A stretch of 64,000 nt of DNA from Lepeophtheirus salmonis (taxonomy: Eukaryota; Arthropoda; Copepoda; Siphonostomatoida; Caligidae), in the NCBI RefSeq assembly GCF_016086655.4, contig NC_052137.2, positions 4,402,001-4,466,000 of the forward strand, in the 5' to 3' direction. Positions 62,225 through 64,000 of this stretch are shown here, piece after piece. Every line of letters starts with the position of its first letter. Position 1 is the stretch's first letter. A model generated the notes under the pieces. The model ran no database searches. It had not been told where the DNA came from and worked only from the letters and a program-made list of their open reading frames with translations. The position numbers were made by a program, and so were the translations under genes.

Positions 62225-64000
62225 CTATGTAAAAAAATATAAAAAAAGAAGATTACTTTCAAATTCATATTCTATTGATTTTGTCTAAATGAATCTGAGT
62301 TATCATAACAGTCTTTTAATGCATTCAAGGTATATTAAAGATTGATATATATATATATATATGGCCAGTCTACACACAGCAAGCTAAAACGATATTTCTC
62401 CAAAATTGAGTGTGTATTAATTATATTCTCTAAGCCTTATAATCTCCTTTAAATAAAACTCTGCAAAGATACATACCTCCAACATGTAGCAAGAATCATT
62501 CTTACAATTAAATGGTCTCTATTTTTTGTTTTATTTGAAGTAATTAGTTAGCGTTTAGTAATCATGTTTGTTAGCGAAAAAAAATCAATTTTAGAAAAAT
62601 CCTATTTAAAGGCTGTCATGGCCTTGATGGCCAAAAAAAACAGTTACCACAACTGTTGTGTTTTTACAAGTGATGCTATAGATCGTATTCCCTTCTTTTT
62701 TTACTTATCGTGTTCATATTAGCTGTGTTTTATAAATACTTACTTAGTATTTCTGACAATATTTATCCAAATAGTCTGAGAGCCTCCCACGGAAGATTTC
62801 ACCCCATAAGGTACAGAAGGTCTTAAGCCCCTGAAATTACTTATGTCACCTAGAACATTGATTTTTTTTTTTGGAGCCTGATCCCCTTTGCTGTTTCTGC
62901 TTCCAATCCCCCCTATAAATAGCTTCTGGACGGGGTTTTTGAGTCATAAGTTACATGCACAAAACTTGCACAAATGTATAGCACTATTTCAGGATATCAT
63001 AAAAAACCAACATTGAAAAAAAAATGGGGTCAGAAACATAAAGTCAGACCCCTCACAAGGTGCACCAGAAAACCATAAAATTTACATTTTAAAAAAATTT
63101 CATAAAGGTGCATGGACAAAACTTGCATCAATGCATCGTGTCAGGCTCCTAGACTATAAGCAATGTGTACGTTAGGGGGGTATCTTCCAAAAACAAAAAT
63201 TGAGATAGCAAAGCTTTAATCCTAGCAAAATTTGCGTCTTGACAATCAAAATGAACGCAGATAAATAGATTTGGGGGGTTCCACTCCCAGATCCCTTGAC
63301 GTTTAAAGGTTTCCATATGAAGTAAAACTTTTTTGTTAGCGTCATAGAAAAAAAGATTGATTTTTTTTTTCCCATTCTTTCGTGTATTATAATATAATGC
63401 ATATCTTATTGTATTTAAAAAATTGTCAAGGGACTTTCCAAGGGTTTAAAGACCAATAAAGGCTTCCACGCGCACCGTCTGATAAAGAAGAACTTCTATC
63501 ATTTGATAATAAAATAGAAGAAGAGCGTGAAAAAAAACACCTTTCACCCTTTTTGCAAGGAAAATATTATTTCTCAGCATCTTAATTTAAATAATACTGT
63601 TTCAAATATAATACAACCAGACATACCTACACAAAAATATTTTTTCTACTAAACATCCTCATTCTAAAATATTACTGATAATTATGAAATATTGGTTTTT
63701 TTTTTGGTTTTTTTCTTTCTAGAAATTAATTGTACCGTTTCTTAGTTCTAAATTTTTCCTCAGTTACTTTCTCGATTTCAGTGTTGATAAAATATAGCCA
63801 TGTCTCTGATTGTGGCCATAAACTTTTAGAAGCCTCTGAAACAAGTTTTTCATCTCTTTCTATGGACTGAAAATGCTTTCATAAGGTATTTATGGAACCA
63901 GAATTGTAATAAAGGAGGAAGAGATAAGGTGAGGGCGTACATTTTTCCCCCTTTCATCTAGAGATTTAACCACTTTTGTCTTGTCAATCCTTGAATCAAA
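62225..64000. other. Upstream DIP intron; no further exon found
   Basis: The exon for the first half of Ig1 (with its B-strand Cys) is expected further 5' on the minus strand but was not recognised here. A (TA)n run is at 62346-62362. 'acatgcacaaaacttgcaca' (62953) and 'gcatggacaaaacttgcatc' (63111) form a weak local duplication. Nothing else. Confidence 0.45.

Noticed and set aside
1..64000. CRISPR array, prophage, operon or toxin-antitoxin system
   Set aside because: The genes have spliceosomal introns and animal families; repeats are transposon-derived and not regularly spaced short repeats.

Overview
The window is AT-rich eukaryotic nuclear DNA from an animal, most likely an arthropod. 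Its genes have GT-AG introns and metazoan families, and most of the sequence is degraded transposons. The mix of decayed Tc1/mariner copies and the AT content resemble a caligid copepod such as the salmon louse (Lepeophtheirus). That species guess is inference; no search was run. There are no operons, ribosome binding sites, CRISPR arrays or phage-like modules.

Four protein-coding loci can be supported. (1) A two-exon LAMP-family type I membrane protein lies at 13270-14032 (+). (2) A Dpr-interacting-protein/lachesin-type immunoglobulin cell-surface protein is on the minus strand. Six exons are visible between 19206 and 62224, all joined by phase-1 introns. They encode Ig1 (end), Ig2, Ig3 and a GPI-anchor tail. 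The 5' end lies beyond 64000. (3) A five-exon SHCBP1/Nessun-dorma-like beta-helix protein at 27761-30106 (+) sits inside one intron of gene 2. (4) An eight-exon CocE/NonD-type alpha/beta hydrolase at 48839-59056 (+), with an intact Ser-Asp-His triad, sits inside the next, roughly 31 kb, intron of gene 2. So two unrelated genes are nested antisense in one Ig gene. Genes 3 and 4 each carry reading-frame breaks in otherwise conserved sequence: a one-base shift in a T run near the SHCBP1 start, and a stop plus a shift in hydrolase exon 7. These are either recent decay or assembly indels.

The rest is mobile and repetitive DNA. It includes several distinct Tc1/mariner lineages (all dead), hAT relics with one clean hAT MITE (perfect 8-bp target duplication), a non-LTR retrotransposon 3' fragment, a 1.65-kb element with long inverted ends next to the SHCBP1 start, a 0.9-kb terminal-inverted-repeat element, AT-rich elements with G-rich tips, and at least six dispersed repeat families called R1 to R6 here. 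A tRNA-like sequence and a GGTCC-rich tandem array lie just downstream of the hydrolase.

The four genes show no sign of acting in one pathway; their link is physical nesting. I found no convincing new biological system. The strongest leads are the nested layout, the loss of the canonical Ig3 cysteine, the hydrolase of bacterial/fungal type in an animal genome, and the abundant R1 repeat.
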